Below, piece after piece: positions 32,557 through 40,727 of a stretch of 64,000 nucleotides of DNA (within the stretch, counting starts at the first letter, position 1; every line of letters starts with the position of its first letter). The notes below the pieces were generated by a model. The model did not search any database. It was not told the DNA's origin and saw only the letters and a program-made list of their open reading frames with translations. A program made the translations under genes and the position numbers. The stretch is from CALREJ01 sp964533375 (GTDB lineage: Bacteria; Patescibacteriota; Gracilibacteria; Peribacterales; Peribacteraceae): NCBI GenBank assembly GCA_964533375.1, contig CAZHLW010000001.1:248001-312000 (forward strand), written 5' to 3'.

Positions 32557-33858
32557 TTATAGTTTCTTCAAATAGTCCTTCGCTGCATCAAAATCAGGAT
32601 CAATACTCAGTGCCTTTTCGAGGTTCTTTCTGGCGTCGGCCTTGTTGCCGTTTTCACTCTGTGCCCATCCAAGGAGCATGTAGGCGGTCGCATCGTTCGG
32701 CCATTTCTGCAGCGCCTCTTCCGCCTTCACCTGTGCCTCCTGCGTTTTGCCGGAAGTGATGGCTGCGGCAATGTAGTTGCTGTAACTCTGGAGCGACGCG
32801 TCGGGCAGTTTGGTGAGGGCGTCTTCCTGATCGAGCGCGAGGGAGACGTTGCCGGTCTGGAGTGCTTCTTTGGCAATCAGTCTGCGGACTTCGGCTTCCG
32901 GCTGGAAACCGTTTTGCAGCGCGTACTGCAGGAAGGTGAGAGCGTTGCCGTGATCACCCTGCGCGCCGTACACACGGCCGAGGAAGTACTGGGTTTCTGG
33001 TTTTTCCGGATCGAGCTGGTACGCGCGTTCCAGCGATGCGAGTGCTTCTGTTAAACGTTCGGTTGTGAGTTCGCAGAAGCCCTGCAGAATCCAGGCATCG
33101 CGGTAGTCGTCCTGCTGGCGGATGGATTGCGAGAGAAGCGGGAGTGCGAGTTCGCATTCCTGGACGTCTGCCAGTGCGTGGCTGAGGAGTGTCAGGAGAT
33201 GAATCTCCGGGCTTTCCGGGAAGAGTGCGTATTCGTCGTAGGCACTTCGCAGCGTGCGGGCGTAGGTCCGCAGGACCGGTTCCCATCCGCCTTCCACGGT
33301 TGTGAGCTCTGTTTTTGCACCTGTGTGGTCACCATTGATGATGGCAAGGAGCGCCAGACCGTAGTGCTTCTGCGGACTGTCTTCTGCAGCCAGAAGCAGT
33401 GTGTGTGCTTTGCCAAGCTCACCTGTGCGGAGATCAATAATACTTTCGAGCAGGAGTGTATCTTCTTTCTTCGCACCACTGCGCTGCAGTTGGTCGAGCG
33501 TGGCTTGTGCCCCGCGGACATCGCGGCGCTGGAGCTGTGCCTGGGCCAGTTTACGGAGTGCAGTCAAACCGCCGCCCGCGTTCACCGACTGCTGATATTC
33601 CTCCTGTGCTTCTTTCCATTCACCGCGCAGCGCAAAGACATCACCCTGCCGGAGGTGCAGGAGCGATGCGTCGCCGGTGTCGACTGGCAAGAGGGGGATG
33701 GTTGCAGCTTTTGTTTCGCCGGACCCTGTTGCATGATTGATGCCAGCAGTCAGCATTGCCCGCGTTTTATCCAGTTGCCAGAACAGGAACGCTCCGGCTG
33801 CGACGACGCATAACAGTGCGGCACTGATCGGCAAAGTAACTCTGGGAGATAAGGGCAT
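32557..33858 (-). CDS. Membrane-anchored tetratricopeptide-repeat protein
   Basis: 433 aa. The N-terminal membrane segment (VTLPISAALLCVVAAGAFLFWQL) is followed by TPR units: RQGDVFALRGEWKEAQEEYQQSV near residue 70, AWILQGFCELTTERLTEALASLERAYQLDPEKP near 270, TQYFLGRVYGAQGDHGNALTFLQYAL, and a last pair AYMLLGWAQSENGNKADARKNLEKALSIDPDFDAAKDYL. TPR domains hold protein partners, so a scaffold role at the outer face of the membrane is likely. TATACT lies 6 nt before the ATG on the minus strand. Confidence 0.8.
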   Translation of the reverse strand: MPLSPRVTLPISAALLCVVAAGAFLFWQLDKTRAMLTAGINHATGSGETKAATIPLLPVDTGDASLLHLRQGDVFALRGEWKEAQEEYQQSVNAGGGLTALRKLAQAQLQRRDVRGAQATLDQLQRSGAKKEDTLLLESIIDLRTGELGKAHTLLLAAEDSPQKHYGLALLAIINGDHTGAKTELTTVEGGWEPVLRTYARTLRSAYDEYALFPESPEIHLLTLLSHALADVQECELALPLLSQSIRQQDDYRDAWILQGFCELTTERLTEALASLERAYQLDPEKPETQYFLGRVYGAQGDHGNALTFLQYALQNGFQPEAEVRRLIAKEALQTGNVSLALDQEDALTKLPDASLQSYSNYIAAAITSGKTQEAQVKAEEALQKWPNDATAYMLLGWAQSENGNKADARKNLEKALSIDPDFDAAKDYLKKL

Positions 33859-33900
33859 GACGAGAGTATAGGTTGATTTTCAGGTCGAGGGCTAGCAAAA

Positions 33901-34018
33901 GTTATGGGTAATGGGTTATGGGTTATGGGAGGGGATTTAAGAAGTCAGTATTTGGGAAATCAAAAAAGAAATTCCAAAACCCCATAACCCATAACCCATA
34001 ACCGGTAACCCATAACCA
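33901..34018. repeat. Inverted pair of GGTTATGGG arrays
   Basis: Left arm near 33901-33932 holds four copies of GTTATGGG/GTAATGGG. Right arm near 33980-34018 holds the reverse complement (CCCATAACC words). The arms are about 45 nt apart and can form a long hairpin between two minus-strand genes. Confidence 0.6.
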
Positions 34019-34019
34019 G

Positions 34020-34691
34020 TTATTCCTTCTTCTTCCGTGTTTTCTTCGGAGCTTCCTCTTCATCTGCTTCAAACGTCGGAACCTGCTCAAGCATGGTTGG
34101 GCTCATTTCGCCGTCGCTCATGGAGCTGACGATGCCGTGTGCGGCTGCTTCTGCCAGGTGTTTCGGGATGACTGCTTCGATAGCGGCCCACTGTGCTTCG
34201 CCGGTCTGCGGGAGCAGGACTGTAATCTGGTCACCAACTTCTGCACGGTAGAACGTGACGGATGCCAGAAGCACGCGGAGCGCTTTTCCTTCGGCCAGCA
34301 CTTTGTACTGTCCGTCTTCCTGGATCAGCACACCTTTTCCAAGGCGGCGATCAACCGGGGCAATCTGCTTGTAGATGAATTTGCCTTCGTCGGTAATAGT
34401 CAGCTTCATACCGTCGCCCTCCACCAACTTACTCTTGCTGGCATAGTTTGCCGGGACCGGATAGCTCTGACCTGTGCTATCCATCATGTTCTGGCCATCA
34501 AAAATTCCTTCAATAATGCGGCCGCTCACAGGACCCGCGGTCACCGGAGCACGGCTGGCATTGGATACATGGCGTTCACGAGAGGGGTCTGACACCCCGG
34601 TCATCTCGCGCAGCATGGCGTTGGCGGTCTTGAGAGATGCCTGCGCACTGTCGAGCAGTTCCTGAATCAGAATAAGAGAATCGTCTGCCAT
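34020..34691 (-). CDS. Conserved hypothetical with coiled N-terminus and basic tail
   Basis: 223 aa from MADDSLILIQELLDSAQASLK. A helical N-terminus is followed by a beta-rich core with IEGIFDGQNMMDSTGQSYPVPANYASKSKLVEGDGMKLTI, a string I associate with a CPR-wide hypothetical family, though I cannot check. A second core has PVDRRLGKGVLIQEDGQYKV, then TFYRAEVGDQITVLLP. The tail is acidic, then lysine-rich (PKKTRKKKE), so nucleic-acid or ribosome binding is possible. It lies 31 nt after the sugar kinase stop, same direction. The frame upstream of 34691 is not supported. Confidence 0.65.
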   Translation of the reverse strand: MADDSLILIQELLDSAQASLKTANAMLREMTGVSDPSRERHVSNASRAPVTAGPVSGRIIEGIFDGQNMMDSTGQSYPVPANYASKSKLVEGDGMKLTITDEGKFIYKQIAPVDRRLGKGVLIQEDGQYKVLAEGKALRVLLASVTFYRAEVGDQITVLLPQTGEAQWAAIEAVIPKHLAEAAAHGIVSSMSDGEMSPTMLEQVPTFEADEEEAPKKTRKKKE

Positions 34692-34722
34692 GGAGAGAAA
34701 GGAAAGGGATTGTGTGTGAGGA

Positions 34723-35739
34723 TCAGTTGAGTTCCGCTTGCATCTGGTCGGCAGTGAGCAGGCCCTTCTGGGCACCAATCACTGAAACCACACTCCTCGC
34801 GTTTATAGTACCAGCCAGGAGGCTTGTTGGCAAGTCTTTGCCGCTTAAAATGCCCCACGTGACCCCTGTGCCAAAGGCATCTCCGGCACCGGTCGTGTCG
34901 ACCACGGGACCCTCCACAATCGGGCAGTCATAGACGCTGATGCCGTCGGTTGCGACGGAGCCGTTTTTGCCATCGGTGATGCAAATAATGTCGACTCCCG
35001 CCCGCAGCAGTTTTTCCATAGCTTCCTGCACACCCGTACTGTGTGTGAAGGCAAATGCTTCCTCTTTGTTGAGGAAGAGGAGATTGGTTTCAGACAAGAG
35101 TGCGTTGTTGTGTTCTTCTTCCATGCCCAGTTCAATCTGGCAGCCGCCGGGGTTCCAGCTGAGGTGTACCTGCGGATTTTTCCGGAAGGCATCAATAATA
35201 TCGTCCTGAATCACGCACGATTCGCGGTGAATGTGGTTCAGGAAGACGGCATCAACTTTGCCAATCGCCTCGCGATCAAACGTCACGTCGTGCAGGTGGC
35301 GGGCTGTTCCCGGGTGATTCAAAATCACACGTTCGCCGCTCTTCGAGGAAAGGATCAGCGAAAAACTGGACGTTTCTTTATCCACAATCGTTGCTGCATC
35401 AGTCGAGACGCCTTCTTTCTTGAAGGTCTCGAGCAAAATGGTGCCCCACTGATCTTCCCCCAGAATGCCGCAGAACGAAGCATCGAACCCCAGACGCGCC
35501 AGACCAACCGATGTGTTGGCAGCGCCACCGCCCGCGGTACTGATGACATCGCTGATGCGGATTTTTTCGCCGAGCGGGAGCGAGAGGTGATCTTTGCCGT
35601 CCGCTTCGTGCACGACAGATTCGTCGGTGCGGACAAACAGATCAAACGTGGAACCGCCTATCGAGAGCGTCCTGATGGAAGGTCTAGGTTGAGGTTGAGG
35701 AGTAAGGGCTGATGTCTTCATAGCAAGAGGAGTGATCAT
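34723..35739 (-). CDS. PfkB/ribokinase-family sugar kinase
   Basis: A 338-aa ATP-dependent carbohydrate kinase. The N-terminal GG motif reads STAGGGAANTSVGLARLG (residues about 70-87). The C-terminal signature DTTGAGDAFGTGVTWGIL carries the catalytic Asp. DGKNGSVATDGISVYDCP lies between. The exact sugar or nucleoside is unknown. The first 25 residues hold PQPQPRP, encoded by GGTTGAGGTTGAGG word repeats on the opposite strand and absent from family cores. MKTSALTPQ at 35721 is an alternative start. Confidence 0.87.
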   Translation of the reverse strand: MITPLAMKTSALTPQPQPRPSIRTLSIGGSTFDLFVRTDESVVHEADGKDHLSLPLGEKIRISDVISTAGGGAANTSVGLARLGFDASFCGILGEDQWGTILLETFKKEGVSTDAATIVDKETSSFSLILSSKSGERVILNHPGTARHLHDVTFDREAIGKVDAVFLNHIHRESCVIQDDIIDAFRKNPQVHLSWNPGGCQIELGMEEEHNNALLSETNLLFLNKEEAFAFTHSTGVQEAMEKLLRAGVDIICITDGKNGSVATDGISVYDCPIVEGPVVDTTGAGDAFGTGVTWGILSGKDLPTSLLAGTINARSVVSVIGAQKGLLTADQMQAELN

Positions 35740-35750
35740 AAATAGTCGTT

Positions 35751-35778
35751 TCCCTTAACCTTAACCTTACTCTTGACC
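35751..35778. repeat. CCTTAA word repeat
   Basis: CCCTTAACCTTAACCTTAC then TCTTGACC lies in the gap between the large surface protein and the sugar kinase gene. The same word family appears inside queA (44341-44373) and before rplJ (26462-26482). Confidence 0.5.
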
Positions 35779-38145
35779 TTATTTATATTGCGACTGGATC
35801 GCCTGCAAAAATGCATCCGTGTGGCGGGCTGCAGATCTGCGGTGCCAACCATACACTGCTCCTGCAATACCAAGGAAGGCAATCGCCATCCAGGCTGCAG
35901 TCGGGAGTCCGGAGTCGGTGTTTGACGGGATGTGACCCACACCACCCGGAGTCGTCGTGATGTTTCCGGGGACCGGATCATTCGGGCCGGCGTGGAAGCC
36001 GCTGCCGTCGGGGGTACCGTTGCCGGTTGCGGCAAGATCGGTGAGTTCATCGCCGGTCACGGTGACAGGAACCAGGCGGACGAAGTACGGTACACCGTTG
36101 ATGAGATCGCGGATCGTGAATTCACGGAGTCCGGAGTTGAGGGTGCGTGTTTCGGTGTAGGTATCTTCCTCGGTTCCGTATTCAAGAGTGAAAGAGGAGA
36201 GAGGAAGATCCGTCGAAAGCGATGTCCATTTAATCTGGAGCGCGCCGTCACCCGGCAGGACATCCAGGGAAAGTCCCAATGGGATCACCTGTACAACCTC
36301 GCTCTTCTGGCTGCTTTCGATTGAACCCTTCACGGCGGTGACTGCAAAGAAATACGGCTTTCCGGCGGTGAGTCCTGCGACCGTTGCCTTTGTGGTCACG
36401 CGACCGGTATCGAGCGTATAGAGGAAGTTGTCCGGCGTTTCACCAACGTACACGCGGTAGCCGTCAATCGTTGCATCACTGAGCGGATTCCACTGGAGTC
36501 CGACTGCATTCACTCTCGCCTCCGCATTTACATTCTGCACGGTCGGCAGACTCGTCTGTCCCACGGTGAAATTTGTGCGGACTTCGGTTGCATTGCCGGC
36601 TTTATCGGTCGCCTTTACAGACGGCTGATAGGTGCCACCGGCAGGAGCAGTAAAGAAACCCTGATAGGAACCAGACGCAGATGGATTTTTCGTGAGTACT
36701 GCGACGGTCTCTCCGATAGTAATCGTGAGCTCTTTCAGGTCGTCATCACTCTCCACAATCGCGAGCACTTTATCGCCCGGCATCGGTTCCTCCGGTGCAA
36801 AAGCGATGGTGCCGATCAGCGGTGGATCGGTATCCAGCACCAGGTGGATCGGGCCGGAATCGTTCTGGCGTGTGTCGTCCTGGACGCGGATTGTAAAGTC
36901 GCGCTGGATGGAGGAAAGAGTGACAGGGATGGAAAATTCCCCCATGTCATCGGTTGTTCCGAAGGCATCCTGCGTGCCGCCCATTACCGTTAAGTTTGCG
37001 TAGGCCGGTCCCTTTCCGCTGACGACAATATCGAGAGAGTTCACCGCGTCTCCATCCTTGTGGGAGGAGATGGTGATACCGCGTCCGCCTTGGGATGAGC
37101 CGGCGCCAACATTGATGGTGGCGCTGCCGCTGATAGAGGGATTACTCTGATCCGAGACGCGGAAGATCTGCTGCCCCGGTGTCTTGAATGTGAGGACGAG
37201 CGGGAAAGCCTTCTGTCCGAGATCGCGATCTTTGAAGGTGTAGGTTCCGAAGTTCGGGAGTGTTGCCTGCGGATCTGTCGATTCAAAGACAACAGTACCG
37301 ATGTAGTTTTCGACGGTGTTGCCGTTCTTATCCATCGCGCGGATGGTCACCTTCTGTGCTTCCTCGCCGACCGGCATCGTGCTCGGAGCGACAATATCGA
37401 AGCTATCCACAAGATCGAAACCGCTGGAGCCGACCTGTGCGTAAAAACGGCGTCCGCTATTTGCATCGAAGCTGCTCGTTGTTGCGGTGTAGTCTCCGCC
37501 GACTGCGGCCTGTCCGGCTGTCACATCCACAATGGACGTGAGCGTGTTGCCGCTCAGGAGATCGACCGCGCGAATGTGTGCGGTACCGTTCTCTTTTGTA
37601 GTGAGTGCGAAATGCTGTGTACCGTCTTTGCCGGTTTCCGGTGTGACTGCGGTAATACGATCAGCGCTCCTGCTACTTACGAGTGCGACCGGACGACCGG
37701 GGAGCGTGTTGCCGTAGCTGTCGCGAAGGGTGACTGTCAGATCCGCAGCGTCTGAACCGTCTGCACGGATGTGCGGTGTCCAGGACTGGAGTTCGGAAAT
37801 GGCAGGGTCCATGGTTTCCGGAAGCACACCGACTGTGACAGTCGACGTGGTCTTTCCGCTTTCCTGCAAATCGAGTGTGTAGGTTCCGGCGGTCTGCGTG
37901 TTTTTTCCACTGATATTCATGGTCGCGTTGCCCTGTGCATCGGTATTCACCGGGAAGGTTGTCTGCTTTCCGTTCGGTGCTTCGAGAATCAGTGTGCTCG
38001 CATCTGCAGCATCACGTACTGTCACGGTCATCCCGAGTCCTGCAATCGCATCGCTCGCATGCAAAGTTCCGAGAGCAATTGCCTCGAAGGGGAGGAGGAG
38101 TGCGAGTGCACCGATGAGAGTTTTTTGGATGTAGGTGTGTTTCAT
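35779..38145 (-). CDS. Large surface protein with Ig-like and FN3 domains
   Basis: A 788-aa secreted, C-terminally anchored protein. The signal peptide is MKHTYIQKTLIGALALLLPFEAIALG. Domains in order: a short beta domain; a Big_1-like Ig fold with IRADGSDAADLTVTLRDSYGN; a domain beginning FDIVAPSTMPVGEE with NTVENYIGTVVFESTDP; Ig-like domains around residues 380-550; two FN3-like domains (VGLQWNPLSDATIDGYRVYVGE, then LQIKWTSLSTDLPLSSFTLEYG). A Gly/Pro linker and a final membrane segment (AAWMAIAFLGIAGAVYGW) follow. A role in adhesion or surface structure is likely. TGC-TACAAT lies 10 nt before the chosen ATG at 38145. Confidence 0.8.
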   Translation of the reverse strand: MKHTYIQKTLIGALALLLPFEAIALGTLHASDAIAGLGMTVTVRDAADASTLILEAPNGKQTTFPVNTDAQGNATMNISGKNTQTAGTYTLDLQESGKTTSTVTVGVLPETMDPAISELQSWTPHIRADGSDAADLTVTLRDSYGNTLPGRPVALVSSRSADRITAVTPETGKDGTQHFALTTKENGTAHIRAVDLLSGNTLTSIVDVTAGQAAVGGDYTATTSSFDANSGRRFYAQVGSSGFDLVDSFDIVAPSTMPVGEEAQKVTIRAMDKNGNTVENYIGTVVFESTDPQATLPNFGTYTFKDRDLGQKAFPLVLTFKTPGQQIFRVSDQSNPSISGSATINVGAGSSQGGRGITISSHKDGDAVNSLDIVVSGKGPAYANLTVMGGTQDAFGTTDDMGEFSIPVTLSSIQRDFTIRVQDDTRQNDSGPIHLVLDTDPPLIGTIAFAPEEPMPGDKVLAIVESDDDLKELTITIGETVAVLTKNPSASGSYQGFFTAPAGGTYQPSVKATDKAGNATEVRTNFTVGQTSLPTVQNVNAEARVNAVGLQWNPLSDATIDGYRVYVGETPDNFLYTLDTGRVTTKATVAGLTAGKPYFFAVTAVKGSIESSQKSEVVQVIPLGLSLDVLPGDGALQIKWTSLSTDLPLSSFTLEYGTEEDTYTETRTLNSGLREFTIRDLINGVPYFVRLVPVTVTGDELTDLAATGNGTPDGSGFHAGPNDPVPGNITTTPGGVGHIPSNTDSGLPTAAWMAIAFLGIAGAVYGWHRRSAARHTDAFLQAIQSQYK

Positions 38146-38274
38146 AAATCTCTTTATTGTAGCAGAAAGACCGTTCTGGCTCAATCGTAGGATAGATATC
38201 AGACATCATTCCGGTTTATTGTCTATGTGTGTTCGGCAAAAATTACTCTGTTTGTAGGCTTACGTATTTGCTCT

Positions 38275-38898
38275 TTAGAACGATAAAGGCGTCTGAATTG
38301 GCGAGGGATCGTATATTGCCTTCAAATCAGTGGCCAATGCAGGAGATTCAACGATCATCTGAGCAGTAGATTCATCAAAAGTGGTTGGGCATTCAACAGT
38401 GAGCTGCGAATGGGTTGAAATTCTGTCATTGGCATCTTCTGGAGATTCAAGTGATTTCTTACGAAGATCGGTTTGTTTTGCGAGAATCAAAAATGCGCTT
38501 TCGAATATGCGTGTTGTTATAAGACAAACAACAACATACTCCGGCCAATACACTGGGGTGCCTTCATCTCGCTCACCTAAATTTGGCCATACTTGATCGC
38601 AAACCAAACTTTTCATCCTAGAAGTAATGCTATTTAAAGGGATATCAGGATGCTGCTCTACAAATGCCATTAATGTCACAGCCAAAAATCCTGTTCTTTT
38701 TTTAATTATGAGATGTTGTTCATGGATCTCTTCAATGGTAGTCACTCGAGGCAAGCGTTCCAGAAGTGGTTTTATCTCTATGCAAAATTCAGCATCTCTT
38801 TCTTCATCAATTTCGCCCGATGCACTGGTAAGCCTGAAATCAACCCTCTCCTTATCAGGGGAGTCGCTTGAATCAGATGATAATGTTCGGCTTTTCAT
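38275..38898 (-). CDS. Hypothetical protein, AT-rich
   Basis: 207 aa of unknown family, with a Ser/Asp-rich start (MKSRTLSSDSSDSPDKERV), a helical middle (EIHEQHLIIKKRTGFLAVTLMAFVEQHPD, MKSLVCDQVWPNLGERDEG) and one moderately hydrophobic stretch (PEYVVVCLITTRIFESAFLILA). Codon use is clearly more AT-rich than in neighbours, suggesting recent acquisition or relaxed constraint. Single gene between the surface protein and a divergent lipoprotein. Confidence 0.55.
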   Translation of the reverse strand: MKSRTLSSDSSDSPDKERVDFRLTSASGEIDEERDAEFCIEIKPLLERLPRVTTIEEIHEQHLIIKKRTGFLAVTLMAFVEQHPDIPLNSITSRMKSLVCDQVWPNLGERDEGTPVYWPEYVVVCLITTRIFESAFLILAKQTDLRKKSLESPEDANDRISTHSQLTVECPTTFDESTAQMIVESPALATDLKAIYDPSPIQTPLSF

Positions 38899-38997
38899 GG
38901 AAGCGCATATTATTACATATTTTTATTTCGTCAAGTATGGTGTCTATAAAGCAGAGATATACTTTTGCTCCCCCTGTCTTCTGCTATCATCGTTCCT

Positions 38998-39561
38998 ATG
39001 AAGAAAACCCTCCTTTCCAGCCTTTGTTTCCTTGTTCTCACCGCTTGTGGCGGTGGCACGACCGCCGTTACCTGCGAAAACCAGTATTGGGACGGTACGG
39101 TCGGAACGTGTTTGCCAGCCGGTTGGCACGTTGTAGATCGCGCAGCGCTGGATCAGAGAGGAGTACCGCCGGAAGCAGTTGTTGCCTTCCAGGCGGATCA
39201 GCCGTTTGCCGGACAGTACGCAACGGTCACCGTTATCCGCGAAGCACTCACCAAGCAAATGACCTCCCCCGAATACAGCGAAGCCAGCATGCAGTCTGTC
39301 ACTACAGTCTCAGGGTACGCAAAGGTGGATAGCGAAGCAGTCACCATTGATGGCGAAGATGTCACACTCCACACCTTCACCGCACAGCCGCGCTCCGATG
39401 AGCCAAAAACCCGCTTCTCCCAAATAAGCGCAGTCGCTGGTATGACCGGCTACACCTTCACCGCTGCAACGCCTGTGACCGTCGAAAAAGCGCTGGACCA
39501 GCAGGTACAGCTCATCCTGAAAAATGCGACGCTGAAGAATCCGGAGGCGACGAAGGAATAA
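38998..39561 (+). CDS. Lipoprotein, unknown
   Basis: A 187-aa lipoprotein: MKKTLLSSLCFLVLTACGGG has the lipobox LTAC with Cys17 as lipid site. The mature part has two Cys (CENQYWDGTVGTC), possibly a disulfide, and an LPAGWHVVDRAAL start; the C-terminal part (TGYTFTAATPVTVEKALDQQVQLIL) resembles PsbP/lipoprotein folds only vaguely. An extended -10 (TGC-TATCAT) ends 7 nt before the ATG at 38998. The ATG 33 bases upstream is inside that promoter and rejected. Confidence 0.7.
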   Translation: MKKTLLSSLCFLVLTACGGGTTAVTCENQYWDGTVGTCLPAGWHVVDRAALDQRGVPPEAVVAFQADQPFAGQYATVTVIREALTKQMTSPEYSEASMQSVTTVSGYAKVDSEAVTIDGEDVTLHTFTAQPRSDEPKTRFSQISAVAGMTGYTFTAATPVTVEKALDQQVQLILKNATLKNPEATKE

Positions 39562-39563
39562 GA

Positions 39564-39755
39564 CTATTTTCCTTCCGTAGATGTTTCTCGCAAAGCGTCG
39601 GCTGTCTTTTGTTGTTCTTTCACTACGGCCTGAACTATGACTGCTCTCCAGTCTTTGTTTGGCTGGCGTCTCTGCATGATTCTCGCAATCATTTCGACTG
39701 ATCCGGGGAGGGAGACTGTGTCAGCGGAATCATTGGTTTTTGATTCAGTACTCAT
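39564..39755 (-). CDS. Small hypothetical protein
   Basis: 63 aa, charged and helical (VEMIARIMQRRQPNKDWRAVIVQAVVKEQQKTADALRE). It is convergent with the lipoprotein gene with a 2-bp gap. It may be real, as codon use is protein-like and it lies in an otherwise empty stretch, but there is no family or motif. Confidence 0.45.
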   Translation of the reverse strand: MSTESKTNDSADTVSLPGSVEMIARIMQRRQPNKDWRAVIVQAVVKEQQKTADALRETSTEGK

Positions 39756-39798
39756 AGATTTATCGTACTATTCTTTGCTTGATGGTCAATATTGAGGC

Positions 39799-39873
39799 TG
39801 GAGGTGCCGGCGGGAATCGCACCCGCGCATGGGGGTTTTGCAGACCCCTGCCTTACTGCTTGGCTACGGCACC
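39799..39873 (-). tRNA. tRNA-Cys (GCA)
   Basis: On the minus strand, acceptor GGTGCCG pairs with CGGCACC. The anticodon arm GGGGT-CTGCAAA-ACCCC gives anticodon GCA. The discriminator is U73, as expected for Cys, and CCA is encoded. Length 75 nt with CCA. Confidence 0.95.
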
Positions 39874-39938
39874 ATTCAGGTCAAGTGCGCGTCAGCATAC
39901 TGAAAGAAAGGTCTTATTGGAATCCCTTTAAAGAGGAG

Positions 39939-39966
39939 TTGTAAGTCATTTTGTCTCCTGTACAAT
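39939..39966 (+). promoter_or_regulatory. tRNA-Ala promoter
   Basis: TTGTAA, a 16-nt spacer and TACAAT end 18 nt before the tRNA 5' end. Confidence 0.55.
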
Positions 39967-39984
39967 CCATCAGCTTTTTGACGT

Positions 39985-40061
39985 GGGGCTGTAGCTCAGC
40001 TGGTCAGAGCATCTGCTTTGCAAGCAGAGGGTCAAGGGTTCGAATCCCTTCAGCTCCACCA
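39985..40061 (+). tRNA. tRNA-Ala (UGC)
   Basis: The acceptor GGGGCTG/CAGCTCC includes the G3:U70 pair that marks alanine tRNAs. The anticodon arm TCTGC-TTTGCAA-GCAGA gives UGC. The T-arm GGTTCGAATCC is intact and CCA is encoded. Confidence 0.96.
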
Positions 40062-40065
40062 ATCA

Positions 40066-40338
40066 TTACTGTACCGGTGCATTCAACCCCCCGTGTGCGT
40101 TCGGATTTGCCACGCCCGGCAGCAGATACAGGAACGGCATGAAGAGCGCGTCGGTTGTTCCGGTGATGGTGGCGATGCTCCAGAGGAAGAGGAAAATCGC
40201 GAGGATGATCACAAAATTGTAGACGCCGCCGGTGTATTTCATCCAGTCCGCCTCACCCATAAAATCGCCCAGACGCTCACGGTATTTGAGCATACCGATC
40301 GAGAGGATAATCCCGAGAAAGGAAAGAAGGTATTTCAT
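40066..40338 (-). CDS. Small two-helix membrane protein
   Basis: 90 aa with membrane segments near residues 2-17 and 42-62 (NFVIILAIFLFLWSIATIT) and a positively charged loop between (KYRERLGDFMGEADWMKYTGG). It follows trxA by 14 nt on the same strand, so it is probably co-transcribed; a role with thioredoxin is not implied. Family unknown. Confidence 0.6.
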   Translation of the reverse strand: MKYLLSFLGIILSIGMLKYRERLGDFMGEADWMKYTGGVYNFVIILAIFLFLWSIATITGTTDALFMPFLYLLPGVANPNAHGGLNAPVQ

Positions 40339-40352
40339 CGGCTTGTATACTC

Positions 40353-40676
40353 CTACGCGGCGACTGCGTTGTCGAGCTCCTTCTGCATGTCGGCCTTTGA
40401 ACGTGCGCCCACGAACTGGGAGACGACGTTGCCGCCTTTCACGATAATGAACGTCGGGATGCTCATCACGTTGAATTTTCCGGGGACGTCCATGTTCTCA
40501 TCCACGTTCATTTTCACCAGCTTCACTTTACCGGCGTAGGTCTGCTCCAGCTCTTCCATAATCGGGTTCATGGCCTTGCACGGACCGCACCACGGAGCCC
40601 AAAAGTCGACAAGGACAGGGAGGTCGGATTTCAAAACTTCTGTGTCGAAGTCGGCGTCGTTGATGCTCTGGGACAT
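40353..40676 (-). CDS. trxA: Thioredoxin
   Basis: A 107-aa cytoplasmic thiol-disulfide reductase with the canonical active site W29-C30-G31-P32-C33, the buried Asp24, and cis-Pro in SIPTFIIVKGG. Length is standard. The start ATG is preceded by the word repeat TAACCCATC, identical to that before pgi. It could supply electrons to Cys-rich proteins of this genome, but no genetic link is visible. Confidence 0.96.
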   Translation of the reverse strand: MSQSINDADFDTEVLKSDLPVLVDFWAPWCGPCKAMNPIMEELEQTYAGKVKLVKMNVDENMDVPGKFNVMSIPTFIIVKGGNVVSQFVGARSKADMQKELDNAVAA

Positions 40677-40727
40677 GATGGGTTATGGGTAATGAGTTAC
40701 AGGTTTCGGGGACGGAGAAATAGTATC